From assembly GCA_027858915.1 (NCBI GenBank), contig JAQIBT010000088.1, positions 1 to 64,000 of the forward strand: 64,000 bases of DNA. Reading direction: 5' to 3'. The notes beneath the pieces are model-generated. The model was given only the letters and a program-made list of their open reading frames with translations. It had not been told where the DNA came from and searched no databases. The position numbers were made by a program, and so were the translations under genes. Source of the stretch: Salinisphaera sp. Lineage in GTDB: Bacteria > Pseudomonadota > Gammaproteobacteria > Nevskiales > Salinisphaeraceae. Below are positions 20,160 through 29,108 of this stretch, in pieces; the stretch's first letter is position 1, and each line of letters opens with the position of its first letter.

Positions 20160-20549
20160 ATGGCCGGGCAAACGCTTTATGAACGGCTGGGTGGCGCCTA
20201 CGCGATCGCCAGCGCGGTGGATTATCTGATCGACCGACGGCATTCCAACGTCACGCTCAACAACGCGAATGACAAGGTCCGGGAGTTTCACGCCACGCAG
20301 TACAAGGCCGGATATAAATTCATGGTCACCGCCTGGAGTATCGAGGTCAGCGGCGGTCCGGCCTGCTATCCCGGACGCGACATGTTCGAGGTCCACAAAG
20401 ACCTGGGGTTGTCGGACGACGAGTTCGACGTCACCGCTCACGAAAGCCGCAACTCCCTCTACCAGGTTGGAGTGCCGCAGTAGGAGGTTGGCGAATTCAT
20501 GGACATCATTGAAAGTTATCCGGAGAAAGTGGTGGCCGCGGCCGCCTGA
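20160..20549 (+). pseudogene. Group 1 truncated hemoglobin with in-frame TAG at 20481-20483
   Basis: MAGQTLYERLGGAYAIASAVDYLID...KFMVTAWSIEVSGGPACYPGRDMFEVHKDLGLSDDEFDVTAHESRNSLYQVGVPQ*EVGEFMDIIESYPEKVVAAAA*; strong RBS. Confidence 0.75.
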
Positions 20550-20642
20550 TCTGGATCCCGAGCGTAGCAATCAGCTCCAACCGGAAGTCGAGCCTAAAGC
20601 TGCGTGGCGTTAGCGTATGCTTTGGCATCAAGAAGCACGGAT

Positions 20643-20675
20643 AAGCCGTGTTCGGGAGAACTGTTTACGCGGTTT
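20643..20675 (+). mobile_element. Probable group II intron domain V relic
   Basis: AAGCCGTGTTCGGGAGAACTGTTTACGCGGTTT: AGC triad, basal stem AAGCCGUG/CGCGGUUU (G-U pairs allowed), 2-nt bulge (UA); followed by TGATGAGGGTGGGCAGGCC. Confidence 0.45.
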
Positions 20676-20741
20676 GATGAGGGTGGGCAGGCCAACATGG
20701 CCAGGCTTGGACCAGTGAGGTAGTGCCAGATGCAAGTGACA

Positions 20742-20790
20742 GCAACCCCGATAGGCCAGTGCTACCGGCTTGGTAACCTGCTCACTAATC
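20742..20790. repeat. Copy B of an imperfect intergenic repeat
   Basis: Similar to 17952-18000. Confidence 0.45.
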
Positions 20791-21026
20791 TATCCGGCAA
20801 GGCAGACGAATTCGCGCGTGACGCGGCAACGACCCGCTTTGGCAAGATGTTTGGTTCGCTATAATATGACGCGACAGCATAGATTGCATTGCAGCCCATG
20901 CTGTCTCAGAGATACGCCAAAATTGGCGCCGAAAAGTCTTTCCGTCACAAATCTTTGCCACGTACCCCTGTTGTCTGGGGGCGGACTTGCGTACCAGTCA
21001 CTCGTTCAGCCTATCCGCCAAAATAT

Positions 21027-22211
21027 ATGAGTCCGACCAAGGTGGATCCCTCACAGCTCCAGACCCAGTCCATGTCGGATAAAGGCCTGTCGTCCCGCGC
21101 GCCGGTTACGACGAGCAGCCCGTCATGGACAAACGACCCGCACCGCGAGTCACAACGCCTCGATCGTTTCTGGATGGGTATGCTCTACGCGGCTCTGTGC
21201 GGATATGGCGCAGGCGCAGTCACCATCCTCAGCTACATCTGGCTCACATGGTTGCAAGCTAACCGGTTAGCCATGCTGCTGGTGATTGCAGCAGCGCTCG
21301 CTAGCTGCGTCACGGTATTTATTCTGCGCTATCGGCTCGTGCAAGCCAGTCGCAGGCAAGCCATATTTGCGTGCCTGGATGCGGCGACTTTCGTACTTAT
21401 CGTACTGCTGTGCGTACTGGATAGCGGTATCAATAGTCCGATGACCTATCTCTATATTCTGCCAATGCTGTATCTGGGCATCGGTTTTTCGATGCGGCCG
21501 GTACTCGTCACCGGCTTCATCGGGTTGGCCGGCTGCGTACTGCTGATCGCCCTGAACCAGGGCCCGGTATACGGGCCGACAAATATGCTCCAGCTTATGA
21601 CGCTGTGCGTCGGCTGGCTGCTGGCGATCCTTGGCGCGTTGAATCGCGACCGGCAGGCCGAAGTGCTCGACAAGATGCGTGCAGGCCTTGAAAGGCTGGC
21701 GACAACCGACGAGCTGACCGGCTGCCTGAATCAGCGTGCGTTCATGGCAGCGGCAAGCCTGGAACACGAGCGCGCTCTCCGATACGGCCACACGATGGCC
21801 TTGTTGATGATCGATATCGATTACTTCAAGCAGATCAACGACGAACATGGCCATATGATGGGCGATGCCGTTCTTCAGTACATCGGCGCGACACTGCGCC
21901 AGACCGCCCGGAAGGCCGATGTTGTTGGCCGGCCGGGCGGCGACGAGCTGGCTTTGCTTGCGCCGGAAACGGGCCTTGCCGATGCCAGCACGCTGGCCGA
22001 GCGCATTCGCGAACAGATCAAGTCGAAGAAGTCGCCGGTACCGATGACTCTCAGCATTGGCGTGTGCGCGACAGACACGACGGGTGAGGATATCAAAACC
22101 CTGTTCCAGCGGGCGGATCGAGCGCTCTATGCGGCCAAACGAGGTGGCCGGGATCAAGTCATGGTGTTTGACGGCAGAAACGATAGCGCAGGCGTCTCGG
22201 GACTTGTCTGA
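21027..22211 (+). CDS. Membrane-anchored GGDEF-family protein (GGDEL signature)
   Basis: TM segments; TDELTGCLNQRAF, DIDYFKQINDEHGH, GRPGGDEL; start uncertain (ORF opens at 20889). Confidence 0.85.
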   Translation: MSPTKVDPSQLQTQSMSDKGLSSRAPVTTSSPSWTNDPHRESQRLDRFWMGMLYAALCGYGAGAVTILSYIWLTWLQANRLAMLLVIAAALASCVTVFILRYRLVQASRRQAIFACLDAATFVLIVLLCVLDSGINSPMTYLYILPMLYLGIGFSMRPVLVTGFIGLAGCVLLIALNQGPVYGPTNMLQLMTLCVGWLLAILGALNRDRQAEVLDKMRAGLERLATTDELTGCLNQRAFMAAASLEHERALRYGHTMALLMIDIDYFKQINDEHGHMMGDAVLQYIGATLRQTARKADVVGRPGGDELALLAPETGLADASTLAERIREQIKSKKSPVPMTLSIGVCATDTTGEDIKTLFQRADRALYAAKRGGRDQVMVFDGRNDSAGVSGLV

Positions 22212-22353
22212 AATGTGGCATTAAGTCGAAGGCCAGATTGTCTTTGACTCGTATAATCCATGGGTTTTAGATAGGGGCAAGATATTGAAACGTGCAAGCG
22301 ATTGACTTTCAGTAACGCGCAGTCGGCGCCCGATATATCTCTTCGGTGTCCCC

Positions 22354-23211
22354 ATGTCCAGACGCACATCTCCCGCTCGCCGCTTTCAATTTGTTCGCAC
22401 CTATGCCGCGCCTGCGGCTTGTCTGTTCCTTTGGCTGGGCGTTGGTCTTGCGGGTTGGGTGAGTGTGAGCCATCTCACGCCGGGTCGGTGGTCGTCGGGT
22501 GCTACCCCGCGTGGCCCGGCGGCACAGCCTGGGGCCCAGCCGAGCAGAGACGTGGGTTCGCGAGAATCTTCTTCCCGCAACGACAATAGCGCCCGCGATG
22601 AGTCATCGCCGGGCCGCGTTGCCCATGCGAACAATAAGAACACCAAGGCAACGGATATCAAGTCCGCGCCGCCACACGATGTGGCAACTGCCGAACGTCC
22701 CAGCCACGCTCAAGATGGATCCAGTTCCAAGCCTGAGACCAGGGCTGACAAGGCCGAGCGCCATGCGGATAAGGTTGAGGCGTCTGCGCATAACAAGCCG
22801 GCCGAGACAGTCGAAACCACTCAGGATGAGGACAGCGCACCGGCCAACGGTCAAGCCGCGTCTCGGTCGGTTATCTCGAGCCATGTCGCGCGCGCCCAGT
22901 TGACCAGCGGCATTAAGGATATGGAGCCAGTTGACCGGGTCACCGACGTGTTCCACAGCAACCACAAATCGCTTCGGCACCTTTATTACTTTACGGACCT
23001 TGTGGGGCTGCGCGGCGAAACGGTCACCCATAGCTGGTGGCATGAAGGCCGGCGCATCGCCCGGGTCACTTCGCACGTGCGCAGCAACTCCTGGCGAATG
23101 TCTTCCAGCAAAAAGCTCATACCCAGTATGGCCGGACCGTGGCGAGTAGTGGCCACCGATAGCCAGGGTAATACGCTGAGCGTTGCGCGATTTGTCTACC
23201 AAGTACCTTGA
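22354..23211 (+). CDS. DUF2914-domain protein with N-terminal TM and low-complexity linker
   Basis: C-terminal LYYFTDLVGLRGETVTHSWWHEGRRIARVTSHVRSNSWRMSSSKKL...GPWRVVATDSQGNTLSVARFVY. Confidence 0.75.
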   Translation: MSRRTSPARRFQFVRTYAAPAACLFLWLGVGLAGWVSVSHLTPGRWSSGATPRGPAAQPGAQPSRDVGSRESSSRNDNSARDESSPGRVAHANNKNTKATDIKSAPPHDVATAERPSHAQDGSSSKPETRADKAERHADKVEASAHNKPAETVETTQDEDSAPANGQAASRSVISSHVARAQLTSGIKDMEPVDRVTDVFHSNHKSLRHLYYFTDLVGLRGETVTHSWWHEGRRIARVTSHVRSNSWRMSSSKKLIPSMAGPWRVVATDSQGNTLSVARFVYQVP

Positions 23212-23449
23212 AACACGCTCGCGAGGCGATGCTTTGACGATATTCAGGTCGGCCTGTCCGATACGTTTGCAGCCCGGCGCGCGGACTGCCTTGTATTGAC
23301 CCCGTACGCTGCCTGGTGGCACCGGCCGATATAGATGTTCCGTGCCAGGCTCTGCGAGATGCGCCCGTGTTATACGCGGTAAAGCAGCTCGCACGAGCGT
23401 GTCGATAAACAGACAAGCTTTGTGTGCCTGAATTGCCGGAGGGGGAAGT

Positions 23450-24118
23450 ATGCCGTCTCTAATTCACATCCGAGCCGATGATCGCGAACAGCGCAGCGCT
23501 CTGGTCGCGGAGTTGCGTGGCCGATTGGAATTCGAATTGACTGTGGAACGCTTGCGGTTGGGCGATTACTGCGTCGACGGGCGCTTTCTGGTTGAGCGCA
23601 AGACGCTGACCGATTTGGCCGCGTCAATCAAGTCTGGGCGGCTTTTTACACAGGCGCTGCGACTCGCCGAAGTGGACGACCTGCGATCGGCTTTGCTGCT
23701 AGAAGGACAGTCTCGTGATCTGCGGCATTGCGGGATGCGATGGGAAGCGTTTCAGGGCGCGCTGGTGACGGTTTCGGTGTTCATCGGTCTACCGATCCTG
23801 CGCGCTCGCTCGGCCCAGGAGTCGGCAAACACGCTGTTATCCATTGCACGTCAGGGGCGCAGCGTCGCTGCCGGCGCGATGCCCAGACGTGGCCGGCGGC
23901 CCAAGAACAAACGCGCGCTGCAATTGCACTTGTTGCAAGGCCTGCCCGGCGTGGGCCCGAAGCGGGCGGCGGATTTGCTGCAATATTTCACTAATGTAGC
24001 CAACGTCTTCGACGCCGATCCATGTGAACTGGCGAAAGTCGCTGGTATCGGCCATCAAACGGCCCGGCGCATTAATTGGGCAGTTGAGGAATCGCCGTCT
24101 CGTTACGGGCTCGATTGA
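23450..24118 (+). CDS. ERCC4/XPF-type nuclease domain protein with C-terminal HhH
   Basis: GDYCVDGRFLVERKTLTDLAASIKSGRLFTQ (GDx..ERKxxxDL) and LLQGLPGVGPKRAADLLQYF. Confidence 0.85.
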   Translation: MPSLIHIRADDREQRSALVAELRGRLEFELTVERLRLGDYCVDGRFLVERKTLTDLAASIKSGRLFTQALRLAEVDDLRSALLLEGQSRDLRHCGMRWEAFQGALVTVSVFIGLPILRARSAQESANTLLSIARQGRSVAAGAMPRRGRRPKNKRALQLHLLQGLPGVGPKRAADLLQYFTNVANVFDADPCELAKVAGIGHQTARRINWAVEESPSRYGLD

Positions 24119-24191
24119 TCAAGCGGGTCGAAGTAAGTACGAGGGAGGGCGGGCAATTCTACTGTCAGCCTGCCTTTCTTCGGATGGCCAT

Positions 24192-25169
24192 CTATCGAGG
24201 CTCGGACCGCTGTGCCGGCTCGGTGGCGTTGGCGAGATTGAGTACGGTCTGGGCAATCGACTGCGTGGTGGCCAGGGTATCGATGGCGCCGGTCCGCAGG
24301 GCACCGAGAATACCGGTGGCCTTGGTGGGCTCGCTGGCGATCGCGATCACTTCGGGGATATGGCGCAGATGGTCGATGGTCAGACCGATTACCCGGCCTA
24401 CCAAGGGGGTGCTGGACAGGTTGCCCTGGATATCGATGAAGTCGTAGCCCATGATGTCGCCGACTACGCCGAGTCGACGCACGGCGGCGATCTCCTCGCT
24501 GGTAAACCAGCCCATACGCACCATGTTGCTGTCTTCCAGGATATCGCCCACCCCGACCAGCGCGATATCGGCCTGCTGTGCCTTGTTCAATGACTGGCGC
24601 ACGGTGTCATTGCGCAGCAGCTCCTCGCGAGTCAGTTGATCGTTGACGATGGCCGGGGCATAGAGGGTGACGCTCTCGCCGCCGAAGCGCAGCGCCAGAT
24701 GACGACAGATCTGGTCGGAGTTCATCGCTTCACCGCCGCGGTAGGAGCCACCGATCGCGCACACGAATGTGCAGTGGCGGCTGACGTTCGACACGACGTG
24801 CCGCGGGATGGCGCTGACGTTACGGCCCATGCCGACGGCCACGATGCTGTTGTCGGCAAGGGTGTGGTCGAGATACGCCGCCACCAATCCCGCCAGCAGT
24901 TCGCGCTGCTGGTCGATATCCTTGTGATCGACTGAAATGATGGCCTGCTTGATGCCAAAGCGTTCGACCAACGCCTGCTCCAGCGCTTGGGTCTCCTCCG
25001 GCGGATGTCGCAGACGTACGCGGATTTCAACCACCCCTTCCTTGACCGCGCGCTTGAGCAAGCGCCCGACCTTGATCCGCGAAATATCGAACCGACTCGC
25101 AAGCTCCTCCTGGGTCATGCCGTCTATGTAGTAAAGCTTGGCCAGTTCGGTGAGTTCTTCGGGGGGCAT
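24192..25169 (-). CDS. SorC-family sugar-binding transcriptional regulator (EryD-like)
   Basis: LTELAKLYYIDGMTQEELASRFDISRIKVGRLLKRAVKEGVVEI plus SorC effector domain; Met at 25169 preferred. Confidence 0.85.
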   Translation of the reverse strand: MPPEELTELAKLYYIDGMTQEELASRFDISRIKVGRLLKRAVKEGVVEIRVRLRHPPEETQALEQALVERFGIKQAIISVDHKDIDQQRELLAGLVAAYLDHTLADNSIVAVGMGRNVSAIPRHVVSNVSRHCTFVCAIGGSYRGGEAMNSDQICRHLALRFGGESVTLYAPAIVNDQLTREELLRNDTVRQSLNKAQQADIALVGVGDILEDSNMVRMGWFTSEEIAAVRRLGVVGDIMGYDFIDIQGNLSSTPLVGRVIGLTIDHLRHIPEVIAIASEPTKATGILGALRTGAIDTLATTQSIAQTVLNLANATEPAQRSEPR

Positions 25170-25294
25170 GAGTTTCAGATCTCGACTGTCTGTCGTTGGG
25201 CATGGATCCAGGCTTGCAACAATGGTGTCGGGTGGCCATGGGGCTGGCAAGCACACGCGAGTGTCGGCAGGGCGACGACCCGTTGGCATATAAG

Positions 25295-25327
25295 TTGTTC
25301 ATGAGAACAATGTACGATCATTTGTTC
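25295..25327. promoter_or_regulatory. Candidate operator cluster near the SorC regulator gene
   Basis: TTGTTC-ATGA-GAACAA (25295-25310) perfect inverted repeat and GATCATTTGTTC (25316-25327). Confidence 0.5.
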
Positions 25328-25464
25328 ATTCGTCAATGCGAATGCAACAGTGAAAGCGCCGAATCAATGAAAGCTATTGTATCATATATAAAAACTTGAT
25401 AATTTTAGCCGGAATTGCGTTCGATTCGAGACGAAAGTCTAAGATAAAAACATCGAAAATAGCG

Positions 25465-25536
25465 TTGACAGCCTATTCATTGCCCCAATAATATTGGCCT
25501 TAACGAAACATGTGTTGTTTGATCGAACATTTGATC
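25465..25536 (+). promoter_or_regulatory. Candidate sigma-70 promoter with downstream operator for the catabolic operon
   Basis: TTGACA 25465-25470, N16, AATAAT 25487-25492; TGTTTGATCGAACA 25516-25529; GAACATTTGATC 25525-25536. Confidence 0.5.
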
Positions 25537-25731
25537 ATGTGAGTGTGATGGATTTTGATCTCAAGCGCTGTCGAGTGGATGCTCGTATGTGCAACAAGAC
25601 ATGGCAAAGTCGCGTGCCGCCAGTCTGCCTGGCGGGCTGATTGTTCAATGATCGAAGCGTGGCTTCTGGCTGCAGCTGCCATCCGAAATCCACACTGCCC
25701 CGACCCATCACCGAATTCAGGAGTCCGCGCC

Positions 25732-26871
25732 ATGTCTGAAGTCACCCATCGTCCCCAGAGTGCCGTGTTCGACAAGACATCGCTCGGCGATATTCCCAAG
25801 ACCATGCAGGCGGTGGTCTGCTACGCACCCGGCGACTATCGACTGGAAGAAGTGGACGTGCCGACACCAGGTCCTGGTGAAATGCTATGTCGAGTGGAGC
25901 TGGCCGGCATCTGCATGTCGGACGTCAAGGTCTATCACGGCGCGCCATCGTTCTGGGGCGACGAGACCCAGCCGCGCTACGTCAAGCCGCCGATGATTCC
26001 GGGACATGAATTTGTCTGTCATGTCGCTGCGTTAGGCGAGGGCGTCGAATCGATCAAGGGCTTCAAGGTCGGCGACCGCGTGATCTCGGAACAGATCGTG
26101 CCTTGCTGGGATTGTCGCTACTGCAAGCGTGGCCAGTACTGGATGTGCGAAAAGCACGATTTGTACGGATTCCAGAATAATGTCCAGGGCGCGTTTGCCC
26201 AGTACATGATTTTCACCAAGGAAGGCATCGTGCACGGCGTGCCGGATCATGTGCCGGCCGACGAAGCCGTGCTGACCGAGCCGCTGGCCTGCTCATTGCA
26301 CGCTGCCGATCGGGCGCAGGTCACGCCGGACGATATCGTGGTTGTTGCCGGCGCAGGGACGCTGGGTCTGGGCATTATCGGCCAGATCGCGCTGCAGAGC
26401 CCGGCCAAGTTGATTGTGCTCGATCTCAAGCCAGAGCGGGCCGAATTTGCCTTGCGCCTGGGTGCCGACGAGGTCTGGAATCCGGCCGAGGAAGACGTAA
26501 TCGAAAAGATCAAGTCGATCACCGATGGTTATGGCTGCGACATCTACGTGGAAGCCACCGGTTACCACAAGGCGGTGAACCAGGGCATTCATATGTTGCG
26601 CAAGCTGGGCCGCTTCGTGGAGTTCTCGGTCTTTGGCTCTGAAGTCACGCTCGACTGGTCGATCATCAGCGATCGCAAGGAGCTGGATATCCTGGGCTCG
26701 CACCTCGGGCCTTACACCTATCCCCGGGCGATTGACTTCATTGCCACGCGCAAGCTCGATCTGCGCGGCATGGTTACGCATACCTATCCGATGAGTCAGT
26801 TCCATGAGGCGCTGGGCGTGATGGAGCGCGGCGATAAATCGCTCAAGGTCGCGATCGATCCGCATAGTTAA
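25732..26871 (+). CDS. Zn-dependent alcohol/polyol dehydrogenase (MDR family)
   Basis: GroES-like GHEFVCHVAALGEGVESIKGFKVGDRV; C-x2-C-x2-C-x7-C zinc motif CWDCRYCKRGQYWMC; Rossmann GAGTLGLGIIG. Confidence 0.9.
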   Translation: MSEVTHRPQSAVFDKTSLGDIPKTMQAVVCYAPGDYRLEEVDVPTPGPGEMLCRVELAGICMSDVKVYHGAPSFWGDETQPRYVKPPMIPGHEFVCHVAALGEGVESIKGFKVGDRVISEQIVPCWDCRYCKRGQYWMCEKHDLYGFQNNVQGAFAQYMIFTKEGIVHGVPDHVPADEAVLTEPLACSLHAADRAQVTPDDIVVVAGAGTLGLGIIGQIALQSPAKLIVLDLKPERAEFALRLGADEVWNPAEEDVIEKIKSITDGYGCDIYVEATGYHKAVNQGIHMLRKLGRFVEFSVFGSEVTLDWSIISDRKELDILGSHLGPYTYPRAIDFIATRKLDLRGMVTHTYPMSQFHEALGVMERGDKSLKVAIDPHS

Positions 26872-26894
26872 TCACGCATCACGGAGATTGCCGC

Positions 26895-27548
26895 ATGAGT
26901 GCTGCCACCGCTGACACATCGTTTCGAAAGTCTTTTAGCAAGCGCCAGATCGTGCTGGCTGTCATTTGCGTGGTGGTGCTGATCGCCATGGGCCTGAATA
27001 CCAGGATCGTGGCCACGGGATCCGGCCCCGCCGCAACCGGACAGTTCTCGCAGGAGGCCTACGGGAAAAAAGAGTTCCCCAAGGTGCAGAAAAAGATCAG
27101 CGAGCGAGCCGGTTCTGCGGCTGAACTGGCGGCTGCGATCGCCAAGGACAAGGATGCAGCCGTCAAGAAATACGGCGTACCAAGCGATATTGCACCGCTT
27201 ATGTCAGTGAAGTTCAGCGGTGTTGTTGGCGAGGGCGACTCGGGCGTATTCGATGTGGCTGTCAAGGGTTTGCCAAAAGATCTCAAAATCCGTTTGCAAA
27301 CCGGGCCGGCGATTCTCGGCACAACGCTGCGTGACGCGGCCGGCGGTATCAAATTTGGCGACTTCGAGAACCAGATTCAGTATCAGAATGCGGCGGCGGG
27401 CATCAACAATGCCATGAAGAAGCTGGTTCTCTCAGGCCTTGATCGCGATCATCTCAAGGGCAAGACGGTACAGGTGGTCGGCGCGTTCCAGCTGATCAAT
27501 CCGAACAACTGGCTGGTGACGCCAGTCGAGCTGAAGGTCGGTTCATGA
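26895..27548 (+). CDS. DUF2291 family protein associated with sugar ABC transporter
   Basis: N-terminal TM; FSGVVGEGDSGVFDVAVKGLP; located between dehydrogenase and ABC genes. Confidence 0.75.
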   Translation: MSAATADTSFRKSFSKRQIVLAVICVVVLIAMGLNTRIVATGSGPAATGQFSQEAYGKKEFPKVQKKISERAGSAAELAAAIAKDKDAAVKKYGVPSDIAPLMSVKFSGVVGEGDSGVFDVAVKGLPKDLKIRLQTGPAILGTTLRDAAGGIKFGDFENQIQYQNAAAGINNAMKKLVLSGLDRDHLKGKTVQVVGAFQLINPNNWLVTPVELKVGS

Positions 27549-29083
27549 GCGCGCAGGCCAAACACGCCGAGCGCGGGGCCGCTATTCTGTCTGCCCGCGA
27601 CGTGCGCAAGCACTACGGCGGCGTGAAGGCATTGAAGGGGGTGGATTTCGATATCTATCCCGGCACGGTGACGACGCTGTTTGGCGAGAACGGCGCGGGC
27701 AAGTCGACGCTGATGAAGATTCTGTCGGGCGTCGAACAGCCGACCGAGGGCCAGATCGTTCTCGACGGCGAGCCCGTCAGGTTTGCCTCGACGGTGGATG
27801 CGCGCGAGCGCGGCATTTCGATCATCCATCAGGAGTTGTCGCTGGCGCCCAATCTGTCGGTGCGCGATAACATCTTCATGGGCCGGGAGCTGGTGCGCAA
27901 CGGCAGCGTCGACTACGCCGAAGAAGCGCGCCAGGCCGCGGCCCTGATGGCCGAACTCGAGGAAGACATCGATCCGTTGACGCCGGTCGGCGAGCTGCGT
28001 GTCGGTCAACAACAGATCGTCGAGATTGCCCGTTCGCTATCGGTCAATTCACGCATCCTGATCATGGACGAGCCGACCTCGGCGTTGTCGGCGACCGAGG
28101 TGGAAGTCCTGTTCAAGGTGATCCGTGATCTGACGTCGCGCAGTGTGGCGCTGGTATATATCTCACATCATCTGGAAGAAGCACTCGAGATCACTGACTA
28201 TGCCGTCGTTCTGCGCGACGGTTCGATGACGGCCAAAGCCGAGCGTTCCGAGATTGATCTGCCCTGGATCGTCCGCAAGATGGTGGGCGAGAATTTTGAT
28301 CTGGGGACGCCGCCGACGGGTTACGAGTTTGGCGATGTGGCCTTGTCGATCGAATCCGTCTCGGTTGCGGATGTGTCCGTTGCCGGCCGTTCGGCCGTCG
28401 ACAAGCTGTCCCTGGACGTGCAAGCGGGCGAAATCGTCTGTATCTACGGCTTGATGGGCGCCGGTCGCACGGAGTTGCTCGAGGCAGTCGCTGGCGGCAG
28501 CCCGCTCAGCGGTGGTCGCGTGTTGCTCAATGGTCGGAATATATCGGGCCTGTCTATTGCGCAACGCATCGAGGCAGGGCTTTGTCTGGTCCCCGAGGAT
28601 CGTCAACGCGACGGTCTGGTCCAGACCATGACCGTCGGGCGCAATCTATCGCTGGCCAGCATCGGTAGCTTCGTCCGCGGAATGCTGTTGTCCCGGCGCG
28701 CCGAAAACGATCTGGTGAACGATGCAATTCGTGACGTCACCGTCAAGACGGACGGGCCGCACGCGATGATCGGCTCCTTGTCTGGCGGCAATCAGCAGAA
28801 AGTGGTTATTGGCAAGATGCTGACCACGCAGCCAAAAGTCATTTTGCTCGATGAGCCGAGTCGCGGTATCGACATCGGAGCCAAGGCTGAAGTCTTCCGC
28901 CTGCTTGCTGAGCGCGCAAAGCAGGGTACGGCGGTTGTGTATTCGACTTCCGAAGTCAATGAGTGCCTGTCCATCGCCCATCGCATCGTCGTCATGGGCC
29001 GCGGCCGCATCGTGGCGGAGTTTGGCCCCGATGTCCCAAAGGAACAGATCATGGCAGCCTCCGGCGAATCCGCCGCGGCCTGA
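27545..29083 (+). CDS. Sugar ABC transporter ATP-binding protein (RbsA-like, two ATPase domains)
   Basis: GENGAGKSTLMKILSGV, IMDEPTSALS, LSGGNQQKVVIGK, LLDEPSRGID. Confidence 0.95.
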   Translation: MSAQAKHAERGAAILSARDVRKHYGGVKALKGVDFDIYPGTVTTLFGENGAGKSTLMKILSGVEQPTEGQIVLDGEPVRFASTVDARERGISIIHQELSLAPNLSVRDNIFMGRELVRNGSVDYAEEARQAAALMAELEEDIDPLTPVGELRVGQQQIVEIARSLSVNSRILIMDEPTSALSATEVEVLFKVIRDLTSRSVALVYISHHLEEALEITDYAVVLRDGSMTAKAERSEIDLPWIVRKMVGENFDLGTPPTGYEFGDVALSIESVSVADVSVAGRSAVDKLSLDVQAGEIVCIYGLMGAGRTELLEAVAGGSPLSGGRVLLNGRNISGLSIAQRIEAGLCLVPEDRQRDGLVQTMTVGRNLSLASIGSFVRGMLLSRRAENDLVNDAIRDVTVKTDGPHAMIGSLSGGNQQKVVIGKMLTTQPKVILLDEPSRGIDIGAKAEVFRLLAERAKQGTAVVYSTSEVNECLSIAHRIVVMGRGRIVAEFGPDVPKEQIMAASGESAAA

Positions 29084-29108
29084 CCCGCAACCGATCAGGA
29101 ATCAGATC

